The translations under genes were made by a program, and so were the position numbers. From an uncultured Muribaculaceae bacterium (GTDB lineage: Bacteria; Bacteroidota; Bacteroidia; Bacteroidales; Muribaculaceae): 43,524 nucleotides of DNA. This document shows, in pieces, positions 42,003-43,524 of this stretch (its first letter is position 1; each line of letters starts with the position of its first letter). The DNA is taken from positions 1 through 43,524 of the forward strand of contig CAJUMI010000012.1 of assembly GCA_910587545.1 (NCBI GenBank). Direction: 5' to 3'. Under the pieces are notes generated by a model that ran no database searches, was not told where the DNA came from, and saw nothing but the letters and a program-made list of their open reading frames with translations.

Positions 42003-42658
42003 TTGATCGGATTGTTGAATTTGCCACGGCCCGGAAACCAGACTAACGTCACAGCCAGATCTGTTATTCCGATGTAACGTTTATGATAATTGTCAGTGCA
42101 TACATATTTGCCGCATTGGGGTATGTAGTTGGTGATATGCCCGCTCCAATATCCGGCGCGTACATGCAGATCGAGATTCAACCTGTCGTTAAGCCGGAAT
42201 GAATAGCCATAGCTGACACCTGCTCCGAAAGTCGGTTGCCGCGCTTGTCGGCCTTTGTGACCGAACTCGAAATCAAAGTCGTGGCTCGATCCGTAAATGC
42301 CGATATGGTGTCCTGACAATACCCGTTCCCGGGATGCGGTGCCGAACCAATAGTTTACATCCAGCCATACACCGCGTATACGCCAATATCGATGGGTCTT
42401 GTTGTTGCTCCACCAGGCATAGACGCCCTCGGCGCCCACTGAAATATTCCGGGGAAGAGTAATCTCTACCCCGAAATCCGGAGTCAATAGTGCGTCATGT
42501 AGCAGGTTGCTTTTTATGGCGACGTTGAGACGATCATCGTCGCAGCTGTCATATTCTGCTGATATTGTCTTTATTGATGGAAACAGTATCGTAAATATAA
42601 ACAGCGATATTAGTCGGGGCGCATATGTGAGCTTGGATTTCAATTGATTATTTGGCAT
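41999..42658 (-). CDS. DUF3575 outer-membrane beta-barrel-like protein
   Basis: This is a 219-aa protein with an N-terminal signal region (LISLFIFTILFPSIKTISA) and the DUF3575 pattern: VAIKSNLLHDALLTPDFGVE, LPRNISVGAEGVYAWWS, HRYWRIRGVWLDVNYWFG and a GAGVSYGYSFRLNDRLNLD barrel strand pair. It is probably an outer-membrane barrel. DUF3575 genes regularly precede DUF5119 and fimbrillin genes in Bacteroidales. It overlaps DUF5119 by 4 bp. No promoter of the TAnnTTTG type was found directly upstream. Confidence 0.88.
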   Translation of the reverse strand: MPNNQLKSKLTYAPRLISLFIFTILFPSIKTISAEYDSCDDDRLNVAIKSNLLHDALLTPDFGVEITLPRNISVGAEGVYAWWSNNKTHRYWRIRGVWLDVNYWFGTASRERVLSGHHIGIYGSSHDFDFEFGHKGRQARQPTFGAGVSYGYSFRLNDRLNLDLHVRAGYWSGHITNYIPQCGKYVCTDNYHKRYIGITDLAVTLVWFPGRGKFNNPIK

Positions 42659-42814
42659 ACTGTGTATGCCCTTGGATTGTCGATAATTTAAATAAAGTCT
42701 GATGTCTCGGCAAGTCTGTCAGTCGGGCGATAGAACTTGACAATGATATATTGGAAACACCACACCCGTTAATAATGTTCAGACATATTTTGACACTTTC
42801 CATACAATCTCTTG

Positions 42815-42837
42815 AAATATCCCGGGCGTGGATATTT
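42815..42837. promoter_or_regulatory. Inverted repeat upstream of the fimbrial operon, possible operator
   Basis: Perfect 8-bp arms AAATATCC and GGATATTT flank the 7-nt spacer CGGGCGT, about 157 bp upstream of the DUF3575 start. The symmetry would suit a dimeric regulator or an RNA hairpin; there is no other support. Confidence 0.3.
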
Positions 42838-43025
42838 ATGGGAAGAGCAGCGTGTAGGTTGTTGATCTTTACGCGGTATAGCCATTAGAACATGACGATG
42901 CTTATCTGTGGCCATTCTTGATTCGATTTATAGCCTCGCCCCATTTTTCCCCGAGCCGCTTGAGCAGCCGCATCAATTCCGGTATAATCAATAATCGTTT
43001 ATTATTCAACGCAAAAGTCGCAAAA

Positions 43026-43062
43026 AAAAGTGCGGCCCCCCGATCTTGGGATCCGCACTTTT
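43026..43062 (-). terminator. Rho-independent terminator of dnaK
   Basis: The arms AAAAGTGCGG (43026-43035) and CCGCACTTTT (43053-43062) form a 10-bp stem, with a further CCC/GGG pairing possible inside. On the minus strand the stem is followed by an eight-base T-run, 33 bp past the dnaK stop. Confidence 0.93.
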
Positions 43063-43094
43063 ACCTATATGGCTGGGATTCTTATATCGTGATT

Positions 43095-43524
43095 TTATTT
43101 CACTTCCTCGAAGTCGACGTCGGTTACGTGGTCGTCGCCGCCGTTGCCGGGGTTGGCCTGTGCTCCGGGGTTGGCTCCTGCGCTCTGGGCAGACTGAGCC
43201 TGCTGCTGGGCGTTGAGGATGTCCTGCTGGACAGCTCCGAACGTTGTCTCGATCTCTTTGATCGCGCTGTCGATCGCGTTGACGTCAGATGCCTTGTGGG
43301 CTTCTTTGAGTCGGTTGAGGGCGCTTTCGAGTGTTGCTTTTTTGTCGGCGGGGATCTTGTCGCCGAACTCGGCTATCTGCTTTTCGGTCTGGAAGATCAC
43401 GGCGTCGGCATGGTTGAGTTTGTCGATGCGCTCTTTTTCTTTAGCGTCGGCGGCTGCATTAGCTTCGGCTTCTTCTTTCATACGCTTGATCTCGGCGTCG
43501 GTGAGGCCGCTTGATGCTTCGATG
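43095..43524 (-). CDS. dnaK: Molecular chaperone DnaK, C-terminal part only
   Basis: About 142 C-terminal residues are visible; the gene continues beyond the window. They comprise the end of the substrate-binding domain (SSGLTDAEIKRMKEEAEANA), the helical lid (LESALNRLKEAHKASDVNAI) and a Gln/Ala/Gly/Asn-rich linker ending in DVDFEEVK, the conserved DnaK tail that recruits co-chaperones. A strong terminator follows. DnaK is the cytoplasmic Hsp70 chaperone. Confidence 0.96.
   Translation of the reverse strand, partial: IEASSGLTDAEIKRMKEEAEANAAADAKEKERIDKLNHADAVIFQTEKQIAEFGDKIPADKKATLESALNRLKEAHKASDVNAIDSAIKEIETTFGAVQQDILNAQQQAQSAQSAGANPGAQANPGNGGDDHVTDVDFEEVK

Larger units (their letters stand above)
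42659..43094. other. 436-bp intergenic region between dnaK and the fimbrial genes
   Basis: No plausible gene was seen. It contains an inverted repeat at 42815-42837, AT-rich short palindromes around 42985-43010, and the dnaK terminator at 43026-43062. No perfect TAnnTTTG element facing the fimbrial genes is present, which suggests an alternative promoter type or a regulated, possibly invertible, promoter not recognisable here. Confidence 0.6.

Noticed and set aside
1..43524. CRISPR array, prophage, insertion sequence or rRNA
   Set aside because: No regularly spaced repeats, transposase, integrase, phage structural gene or rRNA segment was seen by eye in the window.

Overview
The window looks like chromosomal DNA of a gut-type Bacteroidales bacterium, probably Muribaculaceae or a close relative; the family placement is inference. 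Support comes from Bacteroidota promoter elements (TTTG, 19-20 bp, TAnnTTTG), many Sec/lipoprotein signals, a fimbrillin/DUF5119/DUF3575 locus, GldH, an Lnb-type (DUF4105) protein, DUF4468, DUF6249, GH97 and GH89 enzymes, and a large SecA with a C-terminal zinc motif. I saw no phage, insertion sequence gene, CRISPR array or rRNA.

Layout. (1) 1-5358: the 5' part of a tRNA-Asn gene on the minus strand, then an S41 C-terminal processing protease overlapping mfd by 4 bp. (2) 5359-10516: a repeat-bearing gap, a GH43 enzyme on the minus strand, and a divergent 1161-residue secreted modular protein ending in a strong terminator. The two genes share a divergent promoter region. (3) 10612-23029: a seven-gene plus-strand operon encoding exported proteins: FAD-dependent oxidoreductase, two paralogous GHL10-like lipoproteins, retaining-type GH97, metallophosphoesterase, inverting-type GH97 and GH89. 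It has no SusC/SusD pair, transporter or regulator in view. A 48-bp perfect palindrome separates it from the convergent secA.

(4) 23135-26485: secA. (5) 26582-37576: an almost gapless eleven-gene minus-strand run. In transcription order it is rny, a RicT/PSP1 gene, gldH, a HAD phosphatase, an M24 peptidase, a CCA-adding-type enzyme, queD, queE, DUF4468, Lnb-like, and a degenerate alkaline-phosphatase-fold protein. (6) 37600-38349: zapA with a small coiled-coil partner gene, and a structured RNA/terminator region before rny. (7) 38413-39814: a DUF6249 / ECF sigma / membrane-protein operon with a good promoter. (8) 39839-42658: DUF3575, DUF5119 and fimbrillin genes. (9) 43026-43524: the 3' end of dnaK with a strong terminator.

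The most interesting part is the seven-gene operon. Its two GH97 enzymes carry the catalytic residues of the two opposite GH97 mechanisms (D416/E471 versus E378/E447/E465/E471), next to a GH89 alpha-N-acetylglucosaminidase (E311/E441), an exported flavoprotein and a phosphoesterase. This suggests stepwise dismantling of an alpha-linked, possibly phosphorylated or oxidised, host or dietary glycan. A second point of interest is the alkaline-phosphatase-like protein encoded directly after the Lnb-like gene: it has lost most of its metal ligands and is probably a pseudoenzyme.
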